DNA of 64,000 nt from Paraburkholderia sp. BL25I1N1 (GCF_003002025.1 NZ_PVZB01000017.1:124001-188000), one strand, 5' to 3'. Counted from the first letter of the stretch, positions 35,974 through 45,577 are shown. A program made the numbers and translations. The notes: generated by a model not told the origin, from the sequence alone.

Positions 35974-37269
35974 ATGCACACTTTGCCTGCAACCCATATT
36001 GAACTTGCCGCCTGGCTGCGGCTTGCGCTCGCGCCGGGTCTGAAACCCGGAGCGCTGCGCTTATTGCTCGGCGCTTTCGGCTTGCCTGAAGCGATATTCG
36101 AGCAAGCACCTGAGGCGCTCGCCGAGATTGCCGGTGAGGCCGCGGCACGCGCAGCGCTGGCGCCGACAGGTCCCGATTTCGACGCCCAGCTGGACGCGGT
36201 CATCGCGTGGCGCGAGCAACCCGGCAATCAGGTCGTGACACTCGACGACCCCGCTTATCCGCCAGCACTGCTGACCATGCCCGATCCGCCGCCGCTGCTA
36301 TATATAAAGGGCCGGTTGAACCTGCTGCACACGCGAGCGGTCGCCCTTGTCGGGAGCCGCAGCGCGACGCCGCAAGGCGTCGAAGACGCGGAGCGATTCG
36401 CGCGCGAGCTGTCGGTGGCCGGTGTGACCGTCGTCTCCGGCCTCGCGCTCGGTATCGACGGCGCCGCGCATCGGGGCGGCCTGGAAGGCATCGGTGGCAC
36501 GGTGGCCGTAATCGGCACCGGCGCGGACCTCGTGTATCCGGCCGCACACCACGCGCTCGCGCGGCAAATCGCGGTGCAGGGCGCGATTCTCTCCGAATGG
36601 CCGCTCGGCACGCCCGCGCGCGCCGCCAATTTTCCGCAGCGTAATCGTCTGATCGCCGGCCTCGTCAGCGGCGTGGTGATCGTCGAAGCGGCGATGCGCT
36701 CCGGTTCGCTGATCACGGCGCGGCTCGCCAACGAGATGGGACGGGATATCTTCGCGTTACCGGGTTCGATTCACGCGCCGCTGTCGCGCGGGCGTCATCG
36801 GATCATCAAGCAGGGCGCGAAGCTGGTGGAAACGCCGGATGAAGTGCTGGAGGAACTGGGTTTCGCGCGGCGGGCGGCTCCGCGAGCGGGTTCGGGTTCA
36901 AGTTCGGCGCACGCCACCTTCTGGAGCCGCGCTGGCTCGGGAAACAGGCCCGCGCGCAGCGCCGCGGACGTGGATCGCGTGAAACCGGCAGCGTTTCAGC
37001 CGACAGAAGCGTCTCCGGCCGATTCACCAGGAGCAGCATTGGCCGCCGCACCGCCCTGCCCGCCGGCCAATCCCGAAGCACAGCGCCTCCTCGCCGCGCT
37101 CGGCCATTCGCCCACCACGCTTGAAATTCTCGCTACCCGTACCGAGATGGAGGACGCGGACCTGCAAACCGCCTTGCTGCAACTGGAACTCGCCGGCCAG
37201 GTGACCATGCTGCCCGGCGGCCGCTTCATGCGGGCAAGCCACGGCCAACGCGGCATTGATCAGAGTTGA
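35974..37269 (+). CDS. dprA: DNA processing protein DprA
   Basis: Loads RecA on incoming single-stranded DNA during transformation. It has 431 residues: an N-terminal SAM-like region, the Rossmann core (ALVGSRSATPQGVEDAERFA; VSGLALGIDGAAHRGGL; RNRLIAGLVSGVVIVEA; SGSLITARLANEMGRD) and a C-terminal winged-helix DML1-like domain (about 365-425) after a Pro/Ser/Ala linker. Upstream in-frame ATGs exist at 35827 and 35929, but AGGAGG about 10 bases before 35974 decides for MHTLPATHIEL. Confidence 0.94.
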   Translation: MHTLPATHIELAAWLRLALAPGLKPGALRLLLGAFGLPEAIFEQAPEALAEIAGEAAARAALAPTGPDFDAQLDAVIAWREQPGNQVVTLDDPAYPPALLTMPDPPPLLYIKGRLNLLHTRAVALVGSRSATPQGVEDAERFARELSVAGVTVVSGLALGIDGAAHRGGLEGIGGTVAVIGTGADLVYPAAHHALARQIAVQGAILSEWPLGTPARAANFPQRNRLIAGLVSGVVIVEAAMRSGSLITARLANEMGRDIFALPGSIHAPLSRGRHRIIKQGAKLVETPDEVLEELGFARRAAPRAGSGSSSAHATFWSRAGSGNRPARSAADVDRVKPAAFQPTEASPADSPGAALAAAPPCPPANPEAQRLLAALGHSPTTLEILATRTEMEDADLQTALLQLELAGQVTMLPGGRFMRASHGQRGIDQS

Positions 37270-37337
37270 CCACCATTCATGATCGGCCATGCTACATTCG
37301 CGCCAAAGCACCTGACAAAAGTACGCAAGGAACCCTG

Positions 37338-37715
37338 ATGCCCGCGCTAAACCTCGACACCGACCAAGACCGGATCGCCGAGCGCGTCAACGAACCGGAA
37401 ACGCTGTTCGTGGCCTGCCTCTGCGCGGAATGGTGCGGGACCTGCCGCGAGTATCAGGACGCCTTTGACAAGCTGGCCGACCGGCACCCGGACATCTGTT
37501 TCGCATGGATCGATATAGAGACGCATGCGGACCGATTCGAGGATCTGGATGTGGAGAACTTTCCGACCATCCTGATCGAAGATTCGGTTACGACGCGATT
37601 CTTCGGCACGGTTTTGCCGCAAGCGGCGATTGTGGAACGGATGTTGTCTGATCTGACGGCCGTGCCCGGCGTCAGCGGTGCGCCGAAACTGCGGCCCGCG
37701 CTGGCGGTCGCCTGA
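37338..37715 (+). CDS. Thioredoxin-like protein with CGTC motif
   Basis: A 125-residue thioredoxin-fold protein. The active site EWCGTCREYQ has Cys33 and Cys36 (CGTC rather than CGPC), and the cis-Pro lies in ENFPTILI. No signal peptide, so cytoplasmic. The start at 37338 has AAGGA 8 bases ahead; the open frame upstream has no similarity. It lies 68 bases after dprA on the same strand. Its substrate is unknown. Confidence 0.85.
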   Translation: MPALNLDTDQDRIAERVNEPETLFVACLCAEWCGTCREYQDAFDKLADRHPDICFAWIDIETHADRFEDLDVENFPTILIEDSVTTRFFGTVLPQAAIVERMLSDLTAVPGVSGAPKLRPALAVA

Positions 37716-37961
37716 TTCAGACTGGCCAGCTTGCAAGCCCAGCGGCCCGTTGCGAGCGGTGTACAAGGCGTTGGCGGCAGCTTGCCCAATGCCTGAGCAC
37801 GCATTTATGAATTCGCGCTTTTTATGGCACTTGACACGCCGGTCTCGCGCCGTGTGCTATAAAGCGGTCGTTAATGGGTCGCAAAGGTCGCAAACGAGGG
37901 TAGCGCTGACAGAAGCGCACTCACGGCCATCAACCCTGATCTACCAACCTCACATCGAGTC

Positions 37962-40631
37962 ATGTCCAAAGCACTGATCATCGCCGAAAAGCCTTCCGTC
38001 GCGAACGACATCGCGCGCGCTTTGGGCGGATTTACCAAGCATGACGAATACTACGAGAGCGACGAGTACGTCCTTTCCTCGGCAGTCGGCCATCTGCTGG
38101 AAATTGCCGCGCCTGAAGACTACGAAGTCAAACGCGGCAAGTGGAGTTTCGCCAATCTGCCCGTCATTCCGCCGCACTTCGATCTGAACCCGATCGCCAA
38201 GAGCGAGTCGCGCCTGAAGGTGCTGACCAAACTGCTCAAGCGCAAAGACGTCGACCGTCTGATCAACGCATGTGACGCGGGGCGCGAGGGCGAGCTGATT
38301 TTCCGCCTGATCGCGCAGCACGCGAAAGCCAAGCAGCCGGTGCAGCGCCTGTGGCTGCAATCCATGACGGCAGGCTCGATCCGCGACGGCTTCGCCCGTC
38401 TTCGCAGCGACGAAGAGATGCAGCCGCTCGCCGATGCGGCGCGTTGCCGCTCGGAAGCGGACTGGCTGGTCGGCATCAACGGTACGCGGGCCATGACCGC
38501 GTTCAACAGCAAAGGCGGCGGCTTCTTCCTGACCACGGTCGGGCGGGTGCAGACGCCGACGCTGTCGATCGTGGTCGAGCGCGAAGAGAAGATTCGCCGC
38601 TTCGTGCCGCGCGATTATTGGGAAGTGAAAGCGGAGTTCGTCTGCGCGGCCGGTTTCTACGAAGGCCGCTGGTTCGATCCGAAATTCAAGCGCGACGAGT
38701 TCGATCCGGAAAAACGCGATTCGCGTCTGTGGGCGCTGCCCGCGGCCGAAACGATCGTCGCCGCCTGCCGTGGCCAGATCGGCACGGTGACGGAAGAATC
38801 GAAGCCGTCCACGCAACTGTCGCCGGCGCTGTTCGACTTGACCAGCTTGCAGCGCGAGGCCAACGGCCGCTTCGGCTTCTCGGCGAAGAACACCTTGGGC
38901 CTCGCCCAGGCACTGTACGAAAAGCACAAGGTGCTGACCTATCCCCGTACCGACGCGCGCGCGCTGCCGGAAGACTACCTGGATACGGTCAAAGAGACGC
39001 TCGGCATGCTCAAGGAGAGCAATAACTATCTGCCGTATGCCAAGCAGGTGCTCGACAAGGGCTGGGTGAAACCGAACAAGCGCATCTTCGACAACTCGAA
39101 GATCAGCGACCACTTCGCAATCATCCCGACCCTGCAGGCGCCGAAGAATCTGTCGGAGCCCGAACAGAAGCTCTACGACCTCGTCGTGAAGCGCTTCCTC
39201 GCAGTGTTTTTCCCCGCCGCCGAATACAAAGTGACGACGCGGATCACGGAAGTGGTCGGCCATCACTTCAAGACCGAAGGCAAGGTGCTGGTCGAGCCCG
39301 GCTGGCTGCAAGTCTACGGCCGCGAGATCAGCGGCGAAGACGCGAACCTCGTGCCGGTGCAGAAAGACGAAAAGGTCAAGACCGACAAGATCGCCGCCCA
39401 GCAACTGGTGACGAAACCGCCGGCACGCTACAACGAAGCAACCTTGCTGTCGGCCATGGAAGGCGCGGGCAAGCTCGTCGAAGACGACGAACTGCGCGAA
39501 GCCATGGCGGCCAAGGGGCTCGGCACGCCGGCCACGCGCGCGGCGATCATCGAAGGTCTGCTGGGTGAAAAGTATCTGATTCGCGAAGGCCGCGATCTGA
39601 TTCCGACCGCCAAGGCTTTCCAACTCATGACGCTGCTGCGCGGGCTAGGCGTGAAGGAACTGACGGCGCCCGAACTGACCGGCGAGTGGGAGTACAAGCT
39701 CTCGCAAATGGAACGCGGCAACCTGCCGCGCGACGCGTTCATGCAGGAAATCGCCCGCATGACGCAGACCATCGTCAAGCGCGCTAAAGAGTACGATTCC
39801 GACACGATCCCGGGCGATTACGCGACGTTGCAAACGCCTTGCCCGAATTGCGGCGGTCAGGTGAAGGAAAACTACCGGCGCTTTGCCTGCTCGAAATGCG
39901 AGTTCTCGATTTCGAAAATTCCGGGCGGACGTCAGTTCGAAATTCCGGAAGTCGAAGAACTGCTGCAGAACAAGACGATCGGTCCGCTTTCGGGTTTCCG
40001 CAGCAAGATGGGGCGCCCGTTCTCGGCGATCCTGAAACTGTCGTTCGATGACGAGATCAAGAACTACAAGCTCGAATTCGACTTCGGCCAGGATGCGGGA
40101 GGCGAAGACGGCGAACCGCCTGACTTCTCCGATCAGCAGCCGGTGGGCGCATGTCCGAAGTGCAAGGGCCGCGTGTTCGAGCACGGCATGAGCTACGTCT
40201 GCGAAAACTCGGTCGCCAATCCGAAGACTTGCGACTTCCGTTCGGGCAAGGTGATCCTGCAGCAGGAAATCGCCCGCGAACAGATGGCCAAGCTGCTCGA
40301 AGAAGGCCGCACGGATCTGCTGACGAACTTCAAGTCGTCGCGTACCGGCCGTAACTTCAAAGCGTTCCTCGTCAAGCAGAACGACGGCAAGATCGGTTTC
40401 GAGTTCGAGAAGAAGGAGCCGTCGGCGAAGACTGCCGCGAAGACCGCAGCGGCGAAGTCGGCTGCGAAGGCTGCCCCAGAAGCGGAGTCGGACGACGACG
40501 AAGTGTCCGTGGCCGTGAAGGCCGCGCCGGCAGCCAAGAAGACAGCGGCGAAAAAAGCGCCGGCGACCAAGACCGCTGCGGCCAAGAAAGCACCCGCCAA
40601 GAAAGCGGTGGCGCGCAAAACCGGCTCGTAA
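37962..40631 (+). CDS. topB: DNA topoisomerase III with histone-like C-terminal tail
   Basis: Type IA topoisomerase of 889 residues that decatenates DNA. LIIAEKPSVANDIARALGG opens the Toprim domain; the catalytic Tyr lies in HKVLTYPRTDARALPEDY. Two zinc-ribbon segments follow: CPNCGGQ...CSKCEF (about 627-648) and CPKCKG...CENSVANPKTC (about 730-756). The last ~75 residues are Lys/Ala-rich repeats (AAKKAPAKKA type) like histone H1 or Burkholderia AlgP-like tails, probably binding DNA. A hairpin terminator follows. Confidence 0.95.
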   Translation: MSKALIIAEKPSVANDIARALGGFTKHDEYYESDEYVLSSAVGHLLEIAAPEDYEVKRGKWSFANLPVIPPHFDLNPIAKSESRLKVLTKLLKRKDVDRLINACDAGREGELIFRLIAQHAKAKQPVQRLWLQSMTAGSIRDGFARLRSDEEMQPLADAARCRSEADWLVGINGTRAMTAFNSKGGGFFLTTVGRVQTPTLSIVVEREEKIRRFVPRDYWEVKAEFVCAAGFYEGRWFDPKFKRDEFDPEKRDSRLWALPAAETIVAACRGQIGTVTEESKPSTQLSPALFDLTSLQREANGRFGFSAKNTLGLAQALYEKHKVLTYPRTDARALPEDYLDTVKETLGMLKESNNYLPYAKQVLDKGWVKPNKRIFDNSKISDHFAIIPTLQAPKNLSEPEQKLYDLVVKRFLAVFFPAAEYKVTTRITEVVGHHFKTEGKVLVEPGWLQVYGREISGEDANLVPVQKDEKVKTDKIAAQQLVTKPPARYNEATLLSAMEGAGKLVEDDELREAMAAKGLGTPATRAAIIEGLLGEKYLIREGRDLIPTAKAFQLMTLLRGLGVKELTAPELTGEWEYKLSQMERGNLPRDAFMQEIARMTQTIVKRAKEYDSDTIPGDYATLQTPCPNCGGQVKENYRRFACSKCEFSISKIPGGRQFEIPEVEELLQNKTIGPLSGFRSKMGRPFSAILKLSFDDEIKNYKLEFDFGQDAGGEDGEPPDFSDQQPVGACPKCKGRVFEHGMSYVCENSVANPKTCDFRSGKVILQQEIAREQMAKLLEEGRTDLLTNFKSSRTGRNFKAFLVKQNDGKIGFEFEKKEPSAKTAAKTAAAKSAAKAAPEAESDDDEVSVAVKAAPAAKKTAAKKAPATKTAAAKKAPAKKAVARKTGS

Positions 40632-40697
40632 GTCGACTGGTCGCTGGAAGGCCGGAAGAGGATTCGCTTCCGGCTCGCTTCGTTTGAATTTGCCATG

Positions 40698-40734
40698 AAA
40701 AAGGCGCGATCACATAACGTGACCGCGCCTTTTT
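40698..40734 (+). terminator. Strong terminator after topB
   Basis: AAAAAGGCGCG (40698-40708) pairs with CGCGCCTTTTT (40724-40734); an inner TCAC/GTGA stem encloses ATAAC. T-runs on both strands suggest it serves topB and also the minus-strand LysR gene. Confidence 0.88.
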
Positions 40735-40790
40735 GTTTGTCCGGCGAAAAGTGCTTATCAGCGGCTTTACAGGCTCGCCCGATTCGCGAC

Positions 40791-41894
40791 TTATAGCGGC
40801 GACAAAGCCGTGGGCCGGGTGCGAGGTGTCGTCTTGGCCAGCGTCTTGGGCAGCGGCGATAACTCGCTGTCCAGCAGGCGTGAGAGCGGCTCAGCGCCGT
40901 CGAACGCTTCCGGCGGCATGGCGTCCGCGGAATCGAGCGCCGTCGTCGTGGCGGCCCGGCCGAGGCCGTCTTCCTTGATCCACTGTTCACCAAGCAGGCT
41001 GTTCGGCGTCTGGCTGAAATGCTCAACAAGATGGTCGATAAACGTGCGCACCTTGGCCGGCAAGTGACGGCGGCTCGGATACGCAATGTTGATCTCGACC
41101 TGCGGCAACCGGTAATCGCCGAGCAGACGCACAAGGCGGCCACGCGTCATGTCGCGGCCGATCAGATAGCTCGGCAGGATCGCGATGCCCATGCCGAGCA
41201 ACGCAAACTGACGCAGCATTTCCGTATTGTTCGCGACGATCACGTTCGCCGGACGTACGCGCACTTCGCCTTCCGGGCCGGTGAACACGCGCTCGTCGCC
41301 CCAATATTCGGACGGCAGGCTCAGGCACGGATGCTCGAGCAGATGCTCCGGACGCGTCGGCATGCCGTGCTTCTCGAGATAAGCCGGCGTGGCGCACACC
41401 GTCATGCAACCGGTGGTGAGACGCCGAGTGACGATACTTGCGCTGCGCATTTGCCGCGCGATCACCACGCCCACGTCGAAGCCTTCTTCGACCAGATCCA
41501 CCTGACGGTCGACCAGCGTGACATCGGGAATGACTTTCGGATAACGCTCCGCGTACGTCTGGAGCACGGGTGCCAGATTGTGCAATCCGAACACGACCGG
41601 CGCGACGATTCGCAACGTGCCGACAGGTTCGTGATTGCGCGCGACCACCATCTGCTCGACGTCTTCCAGTTCGTCGAGAATCTGGCGCGCGCGCTCGAGA
41701 TAAACCTGACCTGATTCGGTCAGAGACAAGCTGCGGGTGGTGCGATTGAGCAGCCGCGTACCTAGACGGCCTTCGAGGTCCGCAACGTGCCGGGTCGCAA
41801 CTGCGTTGGAAATATCCATCGCGCTCGCAGCGCGGGCAAAACTGCCGAGATCCGCCACTCTGACGAAAACTCGCATCGACTGCAAATGATCCAT
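40791..41894 (-). CDS. LysR-family transcriptional regulator
   Basis: A 367-residue LysR regulator. The winged HTH is at about 17-36 (GSFARAASAMDISNAVATRH), followed by RLLNRTTRSLSLTESG, and a periplasmic-binding-like effector domain to about residue 300. The C-terminus carries an extra ~65 residues (DSADAMPPEAFDG...RPTALSPL) beyond the normal 300, rich in Pro and Thr. AGGAG lies 8 bases before the ATG. It belongs to the single-effector LTTR subgroup (DsdC/AaeR-like wording); target unknown. Confidence 0.92.
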   Translation of the reverse strand: MDHLQSMRVFVRVADLGSFARAASAMDISNAVATRHVADLEGRLGTRLLNRTTRSLSLTESGQVYLERARQILDELEDVEQMVVARNHEPVGTLRIVAPVVFGLHNLAPVLQTYAERYPKVIPDVTLVDRQVDLVEEGFDVGVVIARQMRSASIVTRRLTTGCMTVCATPAYLEKHGMPTRPEHLLEHPCLSLPSEYWGDERVFTGPEGEVRVRPANVIVANNTEMLRQFALLGMGIAILPSYLIGRDMTRGRLVRLLGDYRLPQVEINIAYPSRRHLPAKVRTFIDHLVEHFSQTPNSLLGEQWIKEDGLGRAATTTALDSADAMPPEAFDGAEPLSRLLDSELSPLPKTLAKTTPRTRPTALSPL

Positions 41895-42182
41895 AGGACA
41901 ACTCCTGCCGTGTTACAGCTTCCTGACAATCGGGGAAAACCAGCGAAGCGAACTTGGAATTCTCCTACGACTCGCGGAATCGTGCAGAAGTTGCCCGCGA
42001 AAGCGGAAATATTGTCAATATTTGTGCGACTGTGCTCCCCAGTGTGGGGCACGATCACGAATTGTTCCTAAAAAAGAAACAATCTGCTGCGGTGCAGCTT
42101 GAACTGCCTTTTTTGTTCGAACAGACGGAATGGTGGACGGCGTGGCAAAACCAGGAAGCTCTTCACGCGGACGGGAGGCAAC
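41895..42182. other. Leader of the LysR gene
   Basis: About 290 bases between the LysR start and the pckG terminator. No gene is supported; short frames crossing it lack any family features. It presumably holds the LysR promoter. Confidence 0.35.
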
Positions 42183-42204
42183 AAAAAACCGCCCGAAGGC
42201 GGTT
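42183..42204 (-). terminator. Rho-independent terminator after pckG
   Basis: On the minus strand, AACCGCC pairs with GGCGGTT around TTCG and runs into TTTTTTGT (plus coordinates 42183-42204), 26 bases beyond the pckG stop. Confidence 0.85.
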
Positions 42205-42229
42205 CCGTGCGAAGTGAACACTCACCTGA

Positions 42230-44086
42230 TCAGGCGGCGAGCTTCTCTTCGAGCGCGCGTTTGGCCTCCGTCAGCGCGGGCGGCAAGCCTTGCTGCAACG
42301 TGTCAAACAGCTCGGCGTGCAGCGCGAATTCCGCGCGCCAGGCTGCGTCGTCGACGGAAATGACCTGCTCGAACTGCTCGCGGCTAAAATTCAGCCCGCG
42401 CCAGTCGAGGTCCTCGTAGTGCGGCGACACGCCGAACGCATGTTCCTCACCGTGAGCCGTGCCTTCGATCCGGCCGACCATCCAGCTCAGCACCCGCATG
42501 TTCTCGCCGAAGCCCGGCCATACGAACTTGCCGTCCGCGCCTTTGCGGAACCAGTTGACGCAGAAGATTTTCGGCAGCTTCGCGTTCAGTTTCTCCAGAC
42601 GCTCGCCGGTTTTCAGCCAGTGACCGAAGTAGTCGCTCATGTTGTAGCCGCAGAACGGCAGCATCGCGAAAGGGTCGCGGCGAACCACGCCCTGCTGACC
42701 GGCTGCGGCGGCGGTCGTTTCGGAGCCCATGGTCGCGGCCATGTAGACGCCTTCCACCCAGTTGCGCGCTTCGGTGACGAGCGGCACGGTGGTAGAGCGA
42801 CGGCCGCCGAAGATGAACGCGTCGATCGCGACGCCCGCCGGATTTTCCCAGTCGGGGTCGATGGACGGGCATTGCGAGGCCGGCGCCGTAAAGCGCGCGT
42901 TCGGATGCGCCGCCTTGCGGCCGCTTTCCTTCCCGCTGGCCGGCGTCCAGTCCTTGCCTTGCCAGTCGATCAGGTGCGCGGGCGCATCGTCCGTCATGCC
43001 TTCCCACCAGACGTCGCCGTCGTCGGTGAGCGCGACGTTCGTAAAGATCACGTTTTCCTTCAACGTGGCCATGGCGTTGAAGTTGGTCTTCTCGCTCGTG
43101 CCCGGCGCCACGCCGAAGTAGCCGGCTTCCGGATTGATCGCGTACAGGCGACCGTCCTTGCCCGGTTTGATCCAGGCAATATCGTCGCCGATCGTGGAGA
43201 TTTTCCAGCCGTTCAAGCCTTCCGGCGGAATCAGCATCGCAAAGTTGGTCTTGCCGCACGCCGACGGAAACGCCGCCGCGACATGATGCTTGCGCCCTTC
43301 CGGCGAGGTCACGCTGAGAATCAGCATGTGTTCGGCGAGCCAGCCTTCGTCGCGGCCCATGGTCGAGGCGATGCGCAACGCGAAACACTTCTTGCCTAGC
43401 AGCGCGTTGCCGCCGTAGCCCGAACCATAGCTCCAGATTTCGCGCGATTCGGGGAAATGGACGATGTATTTGGTTTCGTTGCACGGCCACGGCACGTCTT
43501 TCGCGCCGGACGCGAGCGGCGCGCCGACCGAATGGACGCACGGCACGAACTCGCCGTCTTCGCCCAGCACGTCGTAAACCTTGCGGCCCATGCGCGTCAT
43601 GATGCGCATGTTGGTGACCACGTACGGGCTGTCGCTCAATTCAACGCCGATGTGCGCGATCGGCGAGCCGAGCGGGCCCATCGAAAACGGCACGACATAC
43701 ATGGTGCGGCCGCGCATGGAACCTTCGAACAGGCCGTCGAGCGTCGAGCGCATTTCGGCCGGTGCGATCCAATTATTGGTGGGACCTGCGTCTTCGCGAC
43801 GCTGCGAGCAGATGAAAGTGCGATCTTCGACACGCGCCACATCGGACGGGTCGGACCATGCCAGATAAGAATTGGGGCGTTTGGCGGGATTGAGCTTCTT
43901 GAGTGTGCCTGCTTCGACCATCTGTGCACAAAGCCGGTCGTATTCCTCCTGCGAACCGTCACACCAGACGACCCTGTCCGGCTTGGTCCTGGCGGCAACG
44001 CGCTGGACCCAGTCGAGCAGCTTTCGGTGTTTGACCCACGCGGGCGCCTCGATAGTAGGCTGTCCTTCGAATGAGGGGTGGTTCAT
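42230..44086 (-). CDS. pckG: Phosphoenolpyruvate carboxykinase (GTP)
   Basis: GTP-dependent PEPCK linking oxaloacetate to PEP in gluconeogenesis, 618 residues. FPSACGKTNFAMLIPP (about 273-288) holds the P-loop and reactive Cys277; NWFRKGADGKFVWPGFGEN is the GTP-binding segment. The frame is open to 44260, but MNHPSFEGQPTIEAP at 44086 has GGAG 8 bases ahead. It has its own terminator and a long upstream region shared with the divergent hydroxyacid dehydrogenase gene. Confidence 0.96.
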   Translation of the reverse strand: MNHPSFEGQPTIEAPAWVKHRKLLDWVQRVAARTKPDRVVWCDGSQEEYDRLCAQMVEAGTLKKLNPAKRPNSYLAWSDPSDVARVEDRTFICSQRREDAGPTNNWIAPAEMRSTLDGLFEGSMRGRTMYVVPFSMGPLGSPIAHIGVELSDSPYVVTNMRIMTRMGRKVYDVLGEDGEFVPCVHSVGAPLASGAKDVPWPCNETKYIVHFPESREIWSYGSGYGGNALLGKKCFALRIASTMGRDEGWLAEHMLILSVTSPEGRKHHVAAAFPSACGKTNFAMLIPPEGLNGWKISTIGDDIAWIKPGKDGRLYAINPEAGYFGVAPGTSEKTNFNAMATLKENVIFTNVALTDDGDVWWEGMTDDAPAHLIDWQGKDWTPASGKESGRKAAHPNARFTAPASQCPSIDPDWENPAGVAIDAFIFGGRRSTTVPLVTEARNWVEGVYMAATMGSETTAAAAGQQGVVRRDPFAMLPFCGYNMSDYFGHWLKTGERLEKLNAKLPKIFCVNWFRKGADGKFVWPGFGENMRVLSWMVGRIEGTAHGEEHAFGVSPHYEDLDWRGLNFSREQFEQVISVDDAAWRAEFALHAELFDTLQQGLPPALTEAKRALEEKLAA

Positions 44087-44462
44087 CGACTTGTCTCCGT
44101 TTTGAAAAACAATAGAAAAAACGGTACAAGCCCAGAGACGCTGCATGCGAGAGGCATTCAATTCTTCACGCCGGGTGCCTGCCACCCGACGCGCAATTGT
44201 GCAGATCGTTCCGGGCCACACAGCCTGTGAGCGGAGGCGCCAGCCGACGGGCTTCTGCAACCGTCTGTAAAGCGGCTTGCCTCAACACGCAACAAACTGT
44301 TAAAAACGATGTCAATCGGCCTTGCCGTGGCGCTGCCATTCTGTGCGGTAGCTACTACGGTAAGGCATTCAGCCAGACCGGCATGTGACCTAGGTCACAT
44401 GGTGGGACAGTCAGCATAACACTCCGTTCCGCACCACCAAGGTGCGTCGTAAGACACATACC
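44087..44462. other. Divergent pckG/dehydrogenase regulatory region
   Basis: 376 bases without a gene, between two divergent starts. The part nearest the dehydrogenase holds the 20-bp palindrome at 44382-44401. No clear pckG promoter hexamers were found by eye. Confidence 0.5.
44382..44401. promoter_or_regulatory. Perfect 20-bp CRP/FNR-type palindrome
   Basis: CATGTGACCTAGGTCACATG is fully palindromic and contains TGTGA-N6-TCACA, the half-site layout of CRP-family regulators. It lies 61 bases before the dehydrogenase ATG and about 295 bases before pckG. A -10-like CATAAC at about 44415 would place it over the -35 region of the dehydrogenase promoter. Confidence 0.7.
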
Positions 44463-45476
44463 ATGAAGATTGCCATCCTCGACGATTATCAGGACGCCGT
44501 GCGCAAGCTCGACTGCTTTCAATTGCTGGCCGACCATGAGGTCAAGGTCTTCAACAACACCGTCCGCGGTCTCGGCCAGTTGGCAAGCCGTCTTTCGGAA
44601 GTCGACGCGCTCGTCCTGATTCGCGAACGCACCCGCATCAGCTCGCAACTCCTGGATAAACTGCCGCGTTTGCGCATGATCAGTCAGACCGGCAAGGTTT
44701 CCAGCCACATCGATCTGAACGCGTGTACTGAGCGCGGCATTGCCGTGCTGGAAGGCACCGGCTCACCGTTCGCGCCTGCCGAGTTGACGTGGGCTCTCAT
44801 CATGGCCGCCCAAAGGCGGATTCCGCAATACGTAGCAAACCTTAAGCAAGGAGCCTGGCAGCAGTCCGGCCTGAAGACGTCGGCGCTGCCGCCGAACTTC
44901 GGTTTGGGCCAGGTATTGCGTGGCCAGACGCTGGGAATCTGGGGTTATGGCAAGATCGGCAGGCTGGTGGCCGGTTATGGCAAGGCGTTCGGCATGAACG
45001 TATTGATCTGGGGCCGCGAGCATTCGCGCGAAGCCGCTCGCGCTGACGGGTACAGTGTCGCGGAGAGCCGCGAGGCGCTGTTCGAGCAGAGCGACGTGCT
45101 GTCGCTGCATTTGCGCATGCACGACGACACGCGTGGCATCGTCAAACAGGAAGACCTGATGCGGATGAAGCCGACCGCGCTGCTCGTGAACACGAGCCGG
45201 GCCGAGTTGCTCGACGACAACGCGCTGGTGAATGCGCTATCGCACAACCGCCCGGGCATGGTCGCGATCGACGTCTACGAAAGCGAGCCGATTCTGCAGG
45301 GCTACAGCCTGCTGCGCATGGAAAACGTGATTTGCACGCCGCACATCGGCTATGTGGAACGCGAAAGCTACGAGCAGTATTTCACCGCCGCATTCAAGAA
45401 CATTTTGGCTTTCGACGCCGGCGATACGAGCAGCGTGGCGAATCCGGAAGCCTTGCAGGGCGGTCGGCGGCGTTAA
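44463..45476 (+). CDS. D-2-hydroxyacid dehydrogenase (NAD)
   Basis: A 337-residue oxidoreductase of the D-isomer 2-hydroxyacid dehydrogenase family, worded like 3-phosphoglycerate dehydrogenase homologues. The NAD-binding motif is LGIWGYGKIGRLVAGYGKAFG (about 158 onward), with LHLRMHDDTRGIV, LVNTSRAELLDDNAL (catalytic Arg) and CTPHIGYVERESYE (catalytic His). There is no ACT regulatory domain. Substrate is not fixed. The start at 44463 (MKIAILDDYQDAV) is the family N-terminus. Confidence 0.9.
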   Translation: MKIAILDDYQDAVRKLDCFQLLADHEVKVFNNTVRGLGQLASRLSEVDALVLIRERTRISSQLLDKLPRLRMISQTGKVSSHIDLNACTERGIAVLEGTGSPFAPAELTWALIMAAQRRIPQYVANLKQGAWQQSGLKTSALPPNFGLGQVLRGQTLGIWGYGKIGRLVAGYGKAFGMNVLIWGREHSREAARADGYSVAESREALFEQSDVLSLHLRMHDDTRGIVKQEDLMRMKPTALLVNTSRAELLDDNALVNALSHNRPGMVAIDVYESEPILQGYSLLRMENVICTPHIGYVERESYEQYFTAAFKNILAFDAGDTSSVANPEALQGGRRR

Positions 45477-45497
45477 AAAACCACCGCGTTTTTTCGG

Positions 45498-45540
45498 GCG
45501 ATAAGCGCGCCGTGCGAATTCGTGCGACGCGCTTATCGCC
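45498..45540. repeat. Long inverted repeat between convergent genes
   Basis: GGCGATAAGCGCG (45498-45510) is the exact complement of CGCGCTTATCGCC (45528-45540), a 13-bp stem with a 17-base loop containing CGAATTCG. It lies between the convergent dehydrogenase and patatin genes and may terminate both, though T-runs are short. Confidence 0.65.
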
Positions 45541-45577
45541 GTTTGGCTTCGCGCCGCCGCTACCGCTACCGCTTAAT

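Noticed and set aside
37950..39623. A 557-codon minus-strand frame over topB
   Set aside because: Antisense shadow of a complete topoisomerase gene, with low-complexity Arg/His/Gln composition.
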